The notes: generated from the sequence alone by a model not told the origin. Shown: positions 50,314 through 60,670, numbered from the stretch's first letter. The stretch: DNA of 64,000 nucleotides from CAWFLT01 sp963816795 (GCA_963816795.1 CAWFLT010000011.1:186001-250000); one strand, 5' to 3'. Numbers and translations: made by a program.

Positions 50314-50317
<4 letters not shown>
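49508..50317 (-). CDS. trpC: Indole-3-glycerol phosphate synthase
   Basis: Closes the indole ring from CdRP. ATG 50317 (MTGDLLTTVVAGARRSAELR) forms ATGA with the corrected trpD stop. Barrel motifs: IAECKRRSPSRGVLRAQYDP (catalytic Lys), ALSILTEPTFFDGS, LLRKDFVVTEFQ (catalytic Lys), DIIGVNSRNL and AVAESGIKSADD. 269 residues. It is in frame with the upstream trpD only because trpD carries an inserted base; the two should be separate proteins. Confidence 0.94.
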
Positions 50318-51325
<1,008 letters not shown>

Positions 51326-51328
51326 GGG

Positions 51329-51899
51329 TCACCGCGTCTCGAGGAAGTTCTGCAGCAGCCGGTGCCCCGTCGAGGTCAGGACCGACTCGGGATGGAACTG
51401 CACGCCGAACACCGGCCAGCTCTCGTGCCGCACGCCCATGATGGTGCCGTCGTCGACGACCCAGGAGGTCCGCACGAACCCCTGCGGGAGCGCGGTTGGC
51501 GGAATGACGAGCGAGTGATACCGCCCGACTTCGATCTGCGGCGCGAGGCCGGCGAACAGATGCGTCCCGTCGTGGGCGACGAGTGACGTCTTGCCGTGCA
51601 TCGGCGCGGCCGCGCGCACGACTTCGCCCCCGAACGCAATCGCGAGCGCCTGGTGTCCCAGGCACACGCCGAGAATCGGCAGCCGGCCGCCGAACTTTCG
51701 CAGGGTCTCTACCGTCACGCCCGCAGTTTCGGGCCGCCCGGGGCCTGGCGAAATCACGATTTGCGCCGGCGCCTGCTGCTCGATCTCGTCGAGCGTGATC
51801 GCGTCATTCCGCACGACACGGACCTCGGCACCGAGCTCACCCAGCCGGTGCGCCAGATTCCAGGTGAACGAGTCGTAGTTGTCGATTAGGAGCAGCATT
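51329..51899 (-). CDS. trpG: Anthranilate synthase glutamine amidotransferase component
   Basis: Supplies ammonia from glutamine to TrpE (or PabA role). ATG 51899 with GAGAGG upstream; the frame is open into a minisatellite but MLLLIDNYDSFTWNLAHRLG is the family start. The catalytic Cys is in LGVCLGHQALAIAFGG and His/Glu in FGVQFHPESVLTS; also VISPGPGRPETAG. 189 residues, normal. Confidence 0.96.
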
Positions 51900-51920
51900 C
51901 TCTCTCGCCCTCTCGGCAAG

Positions 51921-51961
51921 GAGGCAATGGGCCAATGAGGCAATGCGGCAATGGGGCAATG
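51921..51961. repeat. GGCAATG minisatellite between trpE and trpG
   Basis: About five copies of an 8-9 bp unit GGCAATGNG/GGCCAATGA in direct repeat, within the 83-bp trpE-trpG gap. It could space the two genes or form weak RNA structure; copy number may vary between strains. Confidence 0.8.
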
Positions 51962-51982
51962 TCCAACATTGATTTCATTGCT

Positions 51983-53452
51983 TCAGAGCCCACGATTCGC
52001 CATCTCGAGCGCCTGCACGAGCGCGCGCGCCTTGTCCTGCGTCTCCTCGAACTCCGCCGCCGGGTGGGAGTCGGCGACGATGCCGGCGCCGGCCTGGATG
52101 GCGGCGTGCTGGCCCCGCATCGCAATGGTCCGAATCGCGATACAGAAATCGAGGTTGCCGGCAAAGTCGAGATAGCCGACCGCCCCGCCGTACAGCCCGC
52201 GCCGCGAGGGCTCGAGCCCGCCGATGATCTGCATCGCGCGAATCTTCGGAGCGCCGGTGAGCGTGCCGGCCGGGAACGTCGCGACGAGCGCGTCGAGCCG
52301 ATCGCGGTCCTCGGCCAGCCGGCCCTCGACCCGCGACACGAGATGCATCACATGCGAGAAGCGCTCGAGCGTCATGAACTGCGGCACCCGAACGCTGCCG
52401 ACCTCGGAGACACGGCCGATGTCGTTGCGGCCCAGGTCCACGAGCATGACGTGCTCCGCGCGCTCTTTCTCGTTCCGCCGGAGCTCGTCGGCCAGCCGCT
52501 GGTCTTCGTCGGGATTCGCGCCGCGGCGGCGTGTTCCGGCGATCGGATGCGTTTCCACATGCCGCCCTTCGACACGCACGAGCATTTCCGGTGAGGCGCC
52601 GACGATGGCGTGCTCGCCCATGCGGATGAAGAACATGTAGGGCGACGGGTTGATGTGACGCAGGGCGCGGTAGACGTCGAACGCCGGAGCGGATGTCGAG
52701 GCGTCGAAGCGCTGCGACAGGACGGCCTGGTAGATCTCGCCGGCGGCGATGTCTTCCTGAATCTTCTTGACCGCGCCTTCGAACGACTCGCGCGACTGGT
52801 TGGCGACCACTTCGAACGGCGGCGCGTCTCGCCGTTCGGCGCGCGAGAGGTTGCGCTCCAGCTCGCGCTCGAGAAAGTCGATCTTCGCGCAGGCGAAGTC
52901 GTAGAGCCCGCGAAGATCTTCGCCCGGCCGCAGCCGCGCGTTGGCCACCGCGAGGATCCGATGCTTGACGTGATCGAACGCCAGGATGGTGTCGAAGATC
53001 ATGAACGCGGCCTGATCGCGGTCCGCCGGCGGCTTGTCCAGCGCCACGGCGCTCTCGAACCACTCGGCGGCGTCGTAGTCGAGATAGCCGACGGCGCCGC
53101 CGATGAAGCGCGGCAGCTCGGGCACGAATGGCGCCTGAAACTCGGTCATCAGCCCGCGCAGCACGTCGATGAACGGCTCGCTCCGGCCGGTCTGCACGCC
53201 GGCCTGCTCCACCGTCGTCTTTGCGTCGCGGCCGCGCAGGATCATGAAGGGGTCCTTGCCGAGGAACGAGTAACGGCCGACGTGCTCGCCGCCTTCGACG
53301 CTCTCGAGCAGGAACGCGTAGTCCGAGTGCTCCGCGATCTTCAGGAACGCCGACACCGGCGTCAGCAGGTCCGCCATGATCTCGCGCCACACCGGAACGA
53401 AGGTACCGCGCCGCGACAGCTCCACGAACTCTTCGAACGTCGTTGTTCTCAT
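51983..53452 (-). CDS. trpE: Anthranilate synthase component I
   Basis: Makes anthranilate from chorismate with TrpG. ATG 53452 (MRTTTFEEFVELSRRGTFVP) has GGTGAGG upstream and lies in ATGA with the corrected aroDE stop. The N-terminal regulatory domain contains AFLLESVEGGEHVGRYSFLG, the LLES element linked to tryptophan feedback. Catalytic half: HPIAGTRRRG, MLVDLGRNDIGRVSEVGSV, FPAGTLTGAPKIRAMQIIGG and QAGAGIVADSHPAAEFEET. 489 residues, complete. The apparent fusion to AroDE is explained under that gene. Confidence 0.96.
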   Translation of the reverse strand: MRTTTFEEFVELSRRGTFVPVWREIMADLLTPVSAFLKIAEHSDYAFLLESVEGGEHVGRYSFLGKDPFMILRGRDAKTTVEQAGVQTGRSEPFIDVLRGLMTEFQAPFVPELPRFIGGAVGYLDYDAAEWFESAVALDKPPADRDQAAFMIFDTILAFDHVKHRILAVANARLRPGEDLRGLYDFACAKIDFLERELERNLSRAERRDAPPFEVVANQSRESFEGAVKKIQEDIAAGEIYQAVLSQRFDASTSAPAFDVYRALRHINPSPYMFFIRMGEHAIVGASPEMLVRVEGRHVETHPIAGTRRRGANPDEDQRLADELRRNEKERAEHVMLVDLGRNDIGRVSEVGSVRVPQFMTLERFSHVMHLVSRVEGRLAEDRDRLDALVATFPAGTLTGAPKIRAMQIIGGLEPSRRGLYGGAVGYLDFAGNLDFCIAIRTIAMRGQHAAIQAGAGIVADSHPAAEFEETQDKARALVQALEMANRGL

Positions 53453-54895
53453 GTCCTCACCGATTCCTGTCCCAGGAACTCCAGGGCGCCGCGCTCGACG
53501 GCGGCGGCCGGGTGCCGTCATGCCCGTCCACCACTCGAACTGGCGGCACGCCTGTGCGACCAGCATCTCGAGACCGCCGATCGTCTGCGCCCCAGCTTCG
53601 CGCGCCCATCGAAGCATCGTGGTTTCGAGCGGGTTGTAGACCATGTCGTAGACGAGCGGCCCGGCCAGCGACTCGCGGCCAATCGGCGCCGCGTCGGCGT
53701 TGGGCCAGGTCCCGACCGGCGTCGTGTTGACCAGGAGATCCCAGCCGCGATCCGGCGGCCAGCTCGTCGACTCGACGTGCAGTTCGCTGGCGAGCGCGTC
53801 TGCGGCCTCGCGCCGGCGGGCGCTGATCGCGATCCGGGCGCCCTGCGCGCGCAGTCCCCACACGGCGCTCCGCGCCGCGCCGCCGGCGCCGAGAATCACC
53901 GCGCGCCGCCCGGTCAGCCGGATGCCGCGACGCTCGATCGGTGCCAGGAACCCGGCGACGTCGAAGTTGCGGCCTTCCCAGCCGGTCGCGGCGCGCCGGA
54001 TGGTGTTCACGGCGCCAATTCGCGCGCTGAACTCGTCGGCAGCGACGCCGTGCTCGCGCAGCGCGACCTTGAGCGGCGCCGTGACGCTGACGCCTTGCAC
54101 GCCGATCGCGTCGGCCAATGCCAGCAGATCGGCCGGGTCGCGCGTTTCGAGCGGGACATACACGGCGTCGAGCCCAGCCGCCGCGAGCGCGGCATTGTGC
54201 ATCGCCGGGGAGGCGGAGTGGCCGAGCGGCGCGCCCGTCACCGCATAGAGGGTCGTCGCCGGCGTCGTGTTGCGAACGCGATACATATTGATGAGCGCGT
54301 CGGGCGAGACCTGCCCCGGCGCCGCTTCTCCGCCATACGTCCACAGCGATCCGAAGAGGAACGGACACAGGCGGGAGACTTGCCCCGCCGGGCCCATGGC
54401 GATCGCGATCACATCGCGGTGGCCGCGCATGGCGTTGCGCAGCGTGATGCAGTCGGACAGGCGCCGGGCCATCACCGCGGCCTTGACGATCGCCGGCCCC
54501 GCGGCGCGCATGTCCGCGACCAGGCGCGTCAGATCCTGCGGCACGCCGTCAAAGTCGTGCACCGAGAGAATGAGGCGGGTCCGCTCGCCGCGCGGCAGCT
54601 GCCTCCAGTCCGCTCGCCACTCGACATCGACGAACTCTGCGCCCAGGCGAATCGCCTCGGCCAGCACGCGCAGCCGGTCCTGTTCGCTCCCGTGGTAGCG
54701 CCCGCCTTCCCACGCCGGGCGGCAGGTGACAATCACGGCTTTCGTGCGGCCCTCGAGCGCCGCCGGGACGTCGAGGTCGGTGACGCCATCGAGGCGCAGC
54801 TCGATCAGATCGGCGGCCACGGCGCGGTCCCGCGCGCGCCTGAGGTCGGCCATGCGATCGGCCGTCACGGTCTCGCACACCAGGGTCGGCGTCAT
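53449..54895 (-). CDS. aroDE: Bifunctional 3-dehydroquinate dehydratase/shikimate dehydrogenase, frameshifted at end
   Basis: Fused type I dehydroquinase (AroD, residues 1-215) and shikimate dehydrogenase (AroE, 216-475). AroD: LIELRLDGVTDLDVPAALEG, catalytic His in LILSVHDFDGVPQD and Schiff-base Lys in AIVKAAVMARRLSD. AroE: AVTGAPLGHSASPAMHNAAL, catalytic Lys in VTAPLKVALREH and NADP loop LGAGGAARSAVWGL. ATG 54895 follows AGGGTGAG. Near 53505 one extra C in GGCCGCCGCCGTCG makes it run into trpE as 970 codons; without it the protein ends AAVERGALEFLGQESVRT with TGA overlapping ATG of trpE. Length remainder one. Confidence 0.94.
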
Positions 54896-54902
54896 CTCAC
54901 CC

Positions 54903-54942
54903 TAAAAAGCAAAAGCCCCATCAGCGTTTGGCTGAAGGGGCC
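54903..54942 (-). terminator. Transcription attenuator terminator before aroDE
   Basis: Minus-strand RNA: GCCCCTTCAGC-CAAAC-GCTGATGGGGC (54915-54941), ten base pairs with one T-T mismatch, followed by TTTTGCTTTTT (54904-54914) and then the aroDE Shine-Dalgarno. The 5' arm can instead pair with an upstream segment (CCGC/GAAGGGG complement), so terminator and antiterminator exclude each other. Confidence 0.92.
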
Positions 54943-54969
54943 GCAACATCCGCGAATCGTCTCGTGCTG

Positions 54970-55065
54970 CTAGCGCGCGCGGTCCCCTTCTGGCCTGGAC
55001 GTAAACCACCACCAATACGACCAGGAGGTCGCGGCGAAGGCACGTGGGGTCAAGAAGGTCGCCAC
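54970..55065 (-). CDS. trpL: Aromatic amino acid leader peptide (attenuation control)
   Basis: 31-codon ORF from GTG 55065 to TAG 54970. It contains the run SWSYWWWF: four Trp, one Tyr and one Phe codon within eight codons (three consecutive TGG at 55006-55014). Downstream codons Glu-Gly-Asp-Arg encode the antiterminator segment GAAGGGGACCGC (54979-54990). A ribosome stalled at the aromatic codons leaves that segment free to pair with GCGGCCCCTTC (54934-54944), preventing the terminator; a ribosome at the stop codon covers it. The start is weakly supported: no good RBS, and a TTG five codons in is an alternative. Confidence 0.85.
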   Translation of the reverse strand: MATFLTPRAFAATSWSYWWWFTSRPEGDRAR

Positions 55066-55084
55066 TCGGAAGCTCAGACTGGGG

Positions 55085-55113
55085 AGACTACCAAAGGCGG
55101 CCGCCGCGGTCAA
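55085..55113 (-). promoter_or_regulatory. Probable promoter of the aromatic supra-operon
   Basis: Minus strand TTGACC (55108-55113), 17-nt spacer, TAGTCT (55085-55090). The predicted start near 55078 is about 13 nt before the leader GTG. The -35 is good and the -10 weak. Position is as expected for an attenuated operon. Confidence 0.6.
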
Positions 55114-55189
55114 ACCGGAGCCGTCGCACCTTCAACCTCAGAAGTCGGAAGCCAGAAGTTAGAAGTGTTATAAACGAGTCAGCCCCGAC

Positions 55190-57016
55190 ATGCGCCGCCT
55201 CACCCGGCTCACCGTCGTCGTCGCCGTGCTCGTGTTGGGCGGCGTCGCTGCCCTGCCGGCCCAGGCGCCGACGCTCATGCCGATTTCCGAGGTCCGGCCC
55301 GGCATGGTTGGCATCGGACGCACCGTGTTTGCCGGCGACGTCCTCGAAGACTTCAAAGTCAATGTCATCGGCGTGCTGCGCAATGTGATGGGGCCGCAGC
55401 GCGACCTCATCCTCGCCAAGCTCGAGGGCGGGCCGCTCGCGACGACTGGCGTCATTCAAGGCATGAGCGGAAGCCCGGTCTATATCGACGGCCGGCTGGT
55501 CGGCGCCGTGTCGTATGCATTGGGATCGTTTCCGCGCGAACCGATCGCGGGCATCACGCCGATCTCGGAGATGATCGACGCCGTCAACGGCACCGGACCG
55601 CGCGTCGCGGCGGCGCTTCCCGTGGCGCCGGGCCCGCTGACGACGGAGGCGGTCTATTCCTCGCTCGCGCGCCTGGCTGGCCGCGCCGGTGTGCCGCTCG
55701 GCCGGTTGTCCGATCAGGCGCGTGTGCTTGGGCCCGCGTCGCTCGCCGATCTCGCGCCGGCCCTGCGGCCGATCGGCGCGGCGATGGTGTTCAGCGGTTT
55801 CGATCCCGCTGTCGATCGCGATCTGCGCCACGCGCTGGTCGTGGGATCGCCCAACCAGGCGCCGGCGACGTCGTCGCGTTCGAGCGCGCCGCCGCCTCTT
55901 CGTCCAGGCGATGCCGTCGGCATGAGTCTGGTGCGCGGCGACTTCGAGATGGGCGCCACCGGTACCGTCACCCACCTGATCGGGGATCGCGTCTTCGCGT
56001 TCGGCCATCCGTTCCTCAATCTCGGCCCGACGTCGTTCGCGATGACGCGGGCGCACGTCTACATGGTGTTGCCGAGCCTCGACTCCTCGATGAAGATTGC
56101 GACGCTCGGTCCGGTGATCGGCGTGATGAACCAGGACCGGGCGACCGCTGTCGGCGGCACCATCGGCGCCGGGCCGCGTGAGCTCGAGATGAACATCACG
56201 CTGACTTCACCGCGCGCCGCGGATCGACAGATCAAATTGTGGGTGCTGCACGATCAGGCGCTGACGCCGCTCTTCTCGTACGTCGGCATCCTCAACGCGC
56301 TCGTGGCCTACGAGCGGCAGACCGGCGCACTCACCGTCGCCGCGCGGGGCACGATTTCGTTCGGCGCTGACGGGCAGGTCGAGTTCGACGACGTCTTCAC
56401 GGGCGAGACGACGGTGGCGCTGGCCGCGTCGGCGGTGACCGGCGCCGTCCAGGCCGCGGCCAACAACGAGTTCAAGGCGGTCCTCCCCGAGCGGATGGAC
56501 CTGACACTCCGGACCGGTGAGCGGCAGGAGAGCACGACGATCGAGCGTGTGTGGCTCGACACCACCAAGCCGAAGCCTGGTGCGACCCACTCGCTCCAGG
56601 TGATGCTCCGCAACTACCGCGGCGACACCGAGACGTTGTCGGTGCCAGTCGAGATGCCGGCGCAGTCCAGCGGACCGTTGACGCTTCTCGTGAGTGACGC
56701 GGCGACCCTGACGACGCTCGAGCAGCGCGAACTGAAGCCGAACAAGCCGGGCAGTTGGCCTGCAGTGCTCGCGCAGATGAACGCGACCCGGCGCAACAAC
56801 CGCCTCTATGTGCGGCTGATTTCCTCGAGCCCGGGCACGGTCGTCGCCGGCGACACACTGCCGGCACTGCCGGCGTCTGTGCGATCGATTCTCGACGAAG
56901 ACAAGACGGTCCAGACCGCCCCGGTCGCCAAGAGCGTCGTCGGCGCCTGGGAGCGGCGCCTCGATCGCGCGGTTCGCGGCTCCCGCGAGCTCACCGTCAC
57001 GCTGACGTCCCGTTGA
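55190..57016 (+). CDS. Exported SpoIVB S55-type peptidase domain protein
   Basis: 608-residue secreted protein. ATG 55190 with signal peptide LTVVVAVLVLGGVAALPAQA. The SpoIVB peptidase S55 domain occupies about residues 28-235: PISEVRPGMVGIGRTVFAGD, VIQGMSGSPVYIDGRLVGAV (catalytic Ser in GMSGSP) and GDRVFAFGHPFLNLGPTSFA (catalytic His region). The C-terminal half is beta-rich with no firm domain. In Bacillus, SpoIVB cleaves a sporulation regulator; here, in a non-sporulating lineage, the target is unknown. A TATAAA at 55169-55174 may be its -10. A beta-propeller gene follows 14 bp later. Confidence 0.88.
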   Translation: MRRLTRLTVVVAVLVLGGVAALPAQAPTLMPISEVRPGMVGIGRTVFAGDVLEDFKVNVIGVLRNVMGPQRDLILAKLEGGPLATTGVIQGMSGSPVYIDGRLVGAVSYALGSFPREPIAGITPISEMIDAVNGTGPRVAAALPVAPGPLTTEAVYSSLARLAGRAGVPLGRLSDQARVLGPASLADLAPALRPIGAAMVFSGFDPAVDRDLRHALVVGSPNQAPATSSRSSAPPPLRPGDAVGMSLVRGDFEMGATGTVTHLIGDRVFAFGHPFLNLGPTSFAMTRAHVYMVLPSLDSSMKIATLGPVIGVMNQDRATAVGGTIGAGPRELEMNITLTSPRAADRQIKLWVLHDQALTPLFSYVGILNALVAYERQTGALTVAARGTISFGADGQVEFDDVFTGETTVALAASAVTGAVQAAANNEFKAVLPERMDLTLRTGERQESTTIERVWLDTTKPKPGATHSLQVMLRNYRGDTETLSVPVEMPAQSSGPLTLLVSDAATLTTLEQRELKPNKPGSWPAVLAQMNATRRNNRLYVRLISSSPGTVVAGDTLPALPASVRSILDEDKTVQTAPVAKSVVGAWERRLDRAVRGSRELTVTLTSR

Positions 57017-57030
57017 CCGGGGTCTCTTTG

Positions 57031-59176
57031 ATGCGCGTGCGCCTGCTGTTGATTCTGTTCCTGCTCTCGACGATCTGCCTCGCGGGCTCGGCGTCGGGAC
57101 CGGTATTCTGGACCACCGCCACGGCGGCCGAGTTTCTCCGCGGCACCTCTGACGGCGTCTTCGTCAGCAGTGAGGGCGTCGTCTCGCCCGGTCCGCTCTT
57201 GACGAGCCGGCTGACGTCCGCGCCAACGCAGGTGTGGAGCCTGATTGAAGCGGCGGATGGCACGCTGTTGGCGGGCACCGGCGGCGACGGCCGGGTGCTG
57301 CGCCTGCGCACCGGACAGCCTGACGCGACGGTGTTCGACGCCGACGAGAGCAACATCTTCGCGCTCGCCGCCGCCGGAGATCGCGTCTACGCCGCGTCGT
57401 CACCGGACGGCAAGGTCTACGTCATCGAGGGAACGGCGGCCGCGCGCGTCTTCTTCGATCCGGACGAGAAGTACATCTGGGCCCTGGCGGTCGATGCGAG
57501 CGGCCGCGTGTGGGTCGGTGCCGGCAATCCTGCGGTCATCTATCGCGTCGAGCCGACCGGCCTGAGCCGGGTCGTCTACAAGCCCGCCGCGGCGCATGTC
57601 GTGTCCCTCGGGTTGGACGGGACCGGCAGGATGCTGGCCGGGACTGAGTCGCCGGGCCGGCTGTACCGCTTCGCCGCCGACGACAAGCCGTTCGTGCTGC
57701 TCGACTCGGGAATGACCGAATTGCGTGCGGCGTCCGTCGACCGCACGGGCGTGGTCTTTGCGGCCGCGGTGTCGCGCGGCGACGACGCCGCGCCGGCGAG
57801 CGGCGAGACGACCAGCGTCGCGGTGACGCTTCCCCCGCCGGCGGCCGGGTCTGGATCCAGCCCGGGGTCGAGCCACCAGTTCGAGCACGCCGCCGGCCCG
57901 GCGCTCGGTTCTGTACCGGATCGATCCGAACGGCACGTGGGAGCCGGTGTGGGAAACGAGCGACGTCATCTACGACCTGGCGGCAGCGGACGATGGCGGC
58001 GTGCTTGCGGCCACCGGACCGGAAGGCCGGCTGTATCGCGTCGAGCGGGGGCGAGACGTGCTGCTGCTCACTGGCGTCGACGCGAAGCAGATCACGCGTT
58101 TTGCGACCGCGCCCAAAGCCGGCGCGCGTCTGGCGGCGTTCGCGACTGCCAATCCTGGCCGGGTCATCGCCCCAGGTTCCGGGGATCAGGCGACGTCAAC
58201 CTACGTTTCGTCCGTGCGCGACTCGAAAAGCGTCGCGACCTGGGGGCTCATTCGCTGGGAAGGCGCCGGCCAGATCACCCTCGCGACCCGGTCGGGCAAC
58301 ACCGAGAAACCGGATGATTCATGGAGCGATTGGTCGGCCGCCTACTCGCGACGCGAGGGCGAAGCGATCACGAGCCCGGCCGCGCGGTTCCTGCAGTGGC
58401 GCGCCGTCCTCACGCGCGGCACGGCGGCCTCTCCCATGCTCACCTCAGTGACCGTGGCGTATTTGCCGCGCAACACACGGCCGGTCGTCACGTCGGTGAC
58501 GGTGCATCCGCCCGGGGTCGTGTTTCAGCGGCCGTATTCCAGCGAAGACGGCGCGATCGCCGGACTCGATGACGCCGTCGCCGACGCGCGGCGCCCCGCG
58601 GGGGATCCGGGCCCGCCCGCCCCGGCGCCAGGCCGTCGCATGTTTCAGAAAGGGCTGCAGACGATTGCGTGGAAGGCGGAAGACGCCGACACCGACCGCT
58701 TGTCGTACGCGCTGCACTTTCGTCGCGAGGGCGAGACCGCCTGGCGGCCGCTCCGGACCGAACTGAACGACACGATCTTCGTGTGGGACACGAGCGCGGT
58801 CGCCGACGGCCGCTACGTCTTGCGCGTCAGCGCGACGGACAGCCCGAGCAACGCCGTCGATCGGACCCTGGTCGGTGAACGGATCAGCGATCCGATCGAC
58901 ATCGACAACACGCCGCCGGCGGTCACGACCGAAATCACCCGACAAGGCGGGACATCGCGGCTCGTGGTCCGCGTCCGCGACGTGACGAGCCCGATTCTCA
59001 AACTGGAATACTCGCTGGCCGGCGGCCCCTGGCAGCTGGTCTACCCCGCCGACGGCCTCGCCGACTCCCCCGAGGAGCGTTACGAGATCCCGCTCGCCAA
59101 CGACGCCGACGCAGCCCGCATCATGCTGCGCGCGACTGATCTACTGCAGAACGTGACTGCGGCGGGGGTCAAATAG
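57031..59176 (+). CDS. Exported beta-propeller repeat protein, frameshifted
   Basis: Secreted protein of about 715 residues. ATG 57031 opens MRVRLLLILFLLSTICLAGS. Repeated short blades of about 40-50 residues read GTLLAGTGGDGRVLRLRTG, DRVYAASSPDGKVYVIEG, GRVWVGAGNPAVIYRVEP and GRMLAGTESPGRLYRFAADD, a pattern of NHL/two-component-regulator-like propellers. After about 57890 the frame changes (+1) and continues with GGVLAATGPEGRLYRVERGR, then Ig/fibronectin-like beta domains (YVLRVSATDSPSNAVDRT). Probably cotranscribed with the S55 peptidase and possibly its partner or substrate. Confidence 0.8.
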
Positions 59177-59192
59177 GAGCGCAGCAGAAGAG

Positions 59193-59229
59193 CTCTTCTC
59201 CGTGTCCTCTAGCCCTTCTCCGTGTCCTC
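59193..59229. repeat. Dispersed 37-bp repeat, copy B
   Basis: Second copy of the element at 19476-19512, differing at one base (CCGTGTCC here, CCGTGCCC there). It again lies immediately 3' of a minus-strand gene, the anti-sigma factor ending at 59234, and here it is also just after a plus-strand stop. Confidence 0.85.
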
Positions 59230-59233
59230 GTTC

Positions 59234-60013
59234 TTACTCCATTTTGGCGCTCACGCCGGTGTTGGTCACGAGACGAATGCGGTAGACCGAGAGCGGGCCG
59301 GCCGAGGCGACCATCGCATCGCGGAAACGGAAGCGGCTGAGGTCGTCGAGGATCGACAAGGTGTGCCGGCGGTCGTCGGCGGCCATCGAGGCCAGATCGA
59401 CGAGGTGGCCCTGCGGCACGAGCGCCGAAGTCAGGGCGCCCACGAGATCGCGCTCGGTCGGCAGGCCCAGCATCGCCGGCATCACACGGCTGCCCGCGGA
59501 CGCGAACTCATCGCCGGTGTCCACTTCGATCAGCCGCGCATCCTTGGCGTCACGTCCCTGGGTGGCTTCGATCAACAACCGGCCCGCCGGCGCGCCGAGG
59601 TTGCTGATGAGCGCAGACAGCGAGTCTTCACGTACGGGGACGGGCCCGAACAGCAGCAGCGCGGCGGCAAACACCACCGAGATGAACGTCGCGGCGACCG
59701 ATCCGCCGCCGACGATCACCCAGTGCCAGTCGTCGACGCCGCGGCGGAAGATCCCGCGCCAGGATTGAGACTCCTCGGCGGCAATCCGCGACACGACACC
59801 GCCGGCGAGTCCGAGCATGGGCGGCACGGCGGCCTCGACCGAGGCCGCCTCCCGCAGGACCGCGCCGAGTCCCCGCAGCCCGGCCACAGCGTCGGCACAG
59901 GTGACGCAGGTCTCGAGGTGCTGCGAGACACGAAGCATCTCCGCGCCGGCCAACTCGCCGTCAACGAACTCGTTGAATTGCGAATGCACGGCCTTGCACG
60001 CGACCGTTGTCAT
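59234..60013 (-). CDS. Anti-sigma factor with zinc-finger (ZAS) domain
   Basis: Membrane anti-sigma factor of 259 residues. ATG 60013 overlaps the sigma gene stop (ATGA). The N-terminal zf-HC2 pattern HLETCVTCADAVAGL (HxxxCxxC) with an upstream His in CKAVHSQFNEFVDGEL is at residues 6-45. TM helix GGSVAATFISVVFAAALLLF at about 110-130, then a periplasmic domain of about 130 residues (ISNLGAPAGRLLIEATQGRD). It should hold the adjacent ECF factor at the membrane. Confidence 0.85.
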   Translation of the reverse strand: MTTVACKAVHSQFNEFVDGELAGAEMLRVSQHLETCVTCADAVAGLRGLGAVLREAASVEAAVPPMLGLAGGVVSRIAAEESQSWRGIFRRGVDDWHWVIVGGGSVAATFISVVFAAALLLFGPVPVREDSLSALISNLGAPAGRLLIEATQGRDAKDARLIEVDTGDEFASAGSRVMPAMLGLPTERDLVGALTSALVPQGHLVDLASMAADDRRHTLSILDDLSRFRFRDAMVASAGPLSVYRIRLVTNTGVSAKME

Positions 60014-60627
60014 CTCGCCCCCAGTGCCAGCCGCAGGTTTTCGCGCGCCCTCGCGAGGCGGGACTTGACGGTGCCCACCGCGACGCTGAGTGACGCGGCA
60101 ATCTCGTCGTAGCTCAAGCCGTCGATTTCCCGCAAGACGATCACGGCGCGCTGATCGAATGGCAATCCGTCGAGCGCCTGCCAGACCCGGCTCGAGGTTT
60201 CCCGCTCCTGGAGCACCCGGTCGGGCATCGCGAAGTTGCGCGATTCCGGCAACTCGCCGTGCGACGCCGCGTGCTCCTCGAGTGCGACCTGCTGGCTGCG
60301 ATGCCGGCGTCTCCACCATCGCTGCCGGTTCGACGCCTGGTTGACGACAATCCGATAAATCCACGTCCGGAGTGTCGAGCGCCCGCGGAACTGCGGCAGG
60401 GTTCGAAACACCCGGAGGAACACTTCTTGAGAGAGGTCCAGCGCTTCCTGAGGATCACCCAGGAGGTGAAACGCCAGCTGATACACCATCCGTTGATGGT
60501 CGGTCACCAGCCGGGTGCAGGCTTCTTCGTCGCCAGAGGCACACTGCTGCACGAGCGCCCAATCGGCACTTGCCGCATCTGGCCATGTCAGCACACGAAA
60601 TGGCTTCAATGACGCCTCTTCCGCCAT
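60010..60627 (-). CDS. ECF-type RNA polymerase sigma factor (RpoE-like)
   Basis: 205-residue ECF sigma. ATG 60627 with AGGAG nine bases upstream. Region 2: LVTDHQRMVYQLAFHLLGDP, EALDLSQEVFLRVFRTLPQF, LRTWIYRIVVNQASNRQRWW. Region 4: LPFDQRAVIVLREIDGLSYD and the recognition helix SVAVGTVKSRLARARENLR, RpoE/CnrH-like. Its promoter region has GGAACT-N16-GTCTAA, suggesting positive autoregulation. Confidence 0.94.
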   Translation of the reverse strand: MAEEASLKPFRVLTWPDAASADWALVQQCASGDEEACTRLVTDHQRMVYQLAFHLLGDPQEALDLSQEVFLRVFRTLPQFRGRSTLRTWIYRIVVNQASNRQRWWRRRHRSQQVALEEHAASHGELPESRNFAMPDRVLQERETSSRVWQALDGLPFDQRAVIVLREIDGLSYDEIAASLSVAVGTVKSRLARARENLRLALGAR

Positions 60628-60670
60628 GGTAGCACTCCTCTTCCCGGCGGAACCCTGTGGTGCACTCCGG

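Noticed and set aside
52610..54973. A 787-codon open frame on the plus strand across aroDE and trpE
   Set aside because: It is antisense to two clearly recognised enzymes, is Arg/Gly-rich without domains, and is the expected shadow of high-GC codon use.
55138..55168. GAAGT-rich direct repeats before the S55 gene as a regulatory array
   Set aside because: Only four imperfect 5-bp units; too short and irregular to separate from chance or from a decayed repeat.
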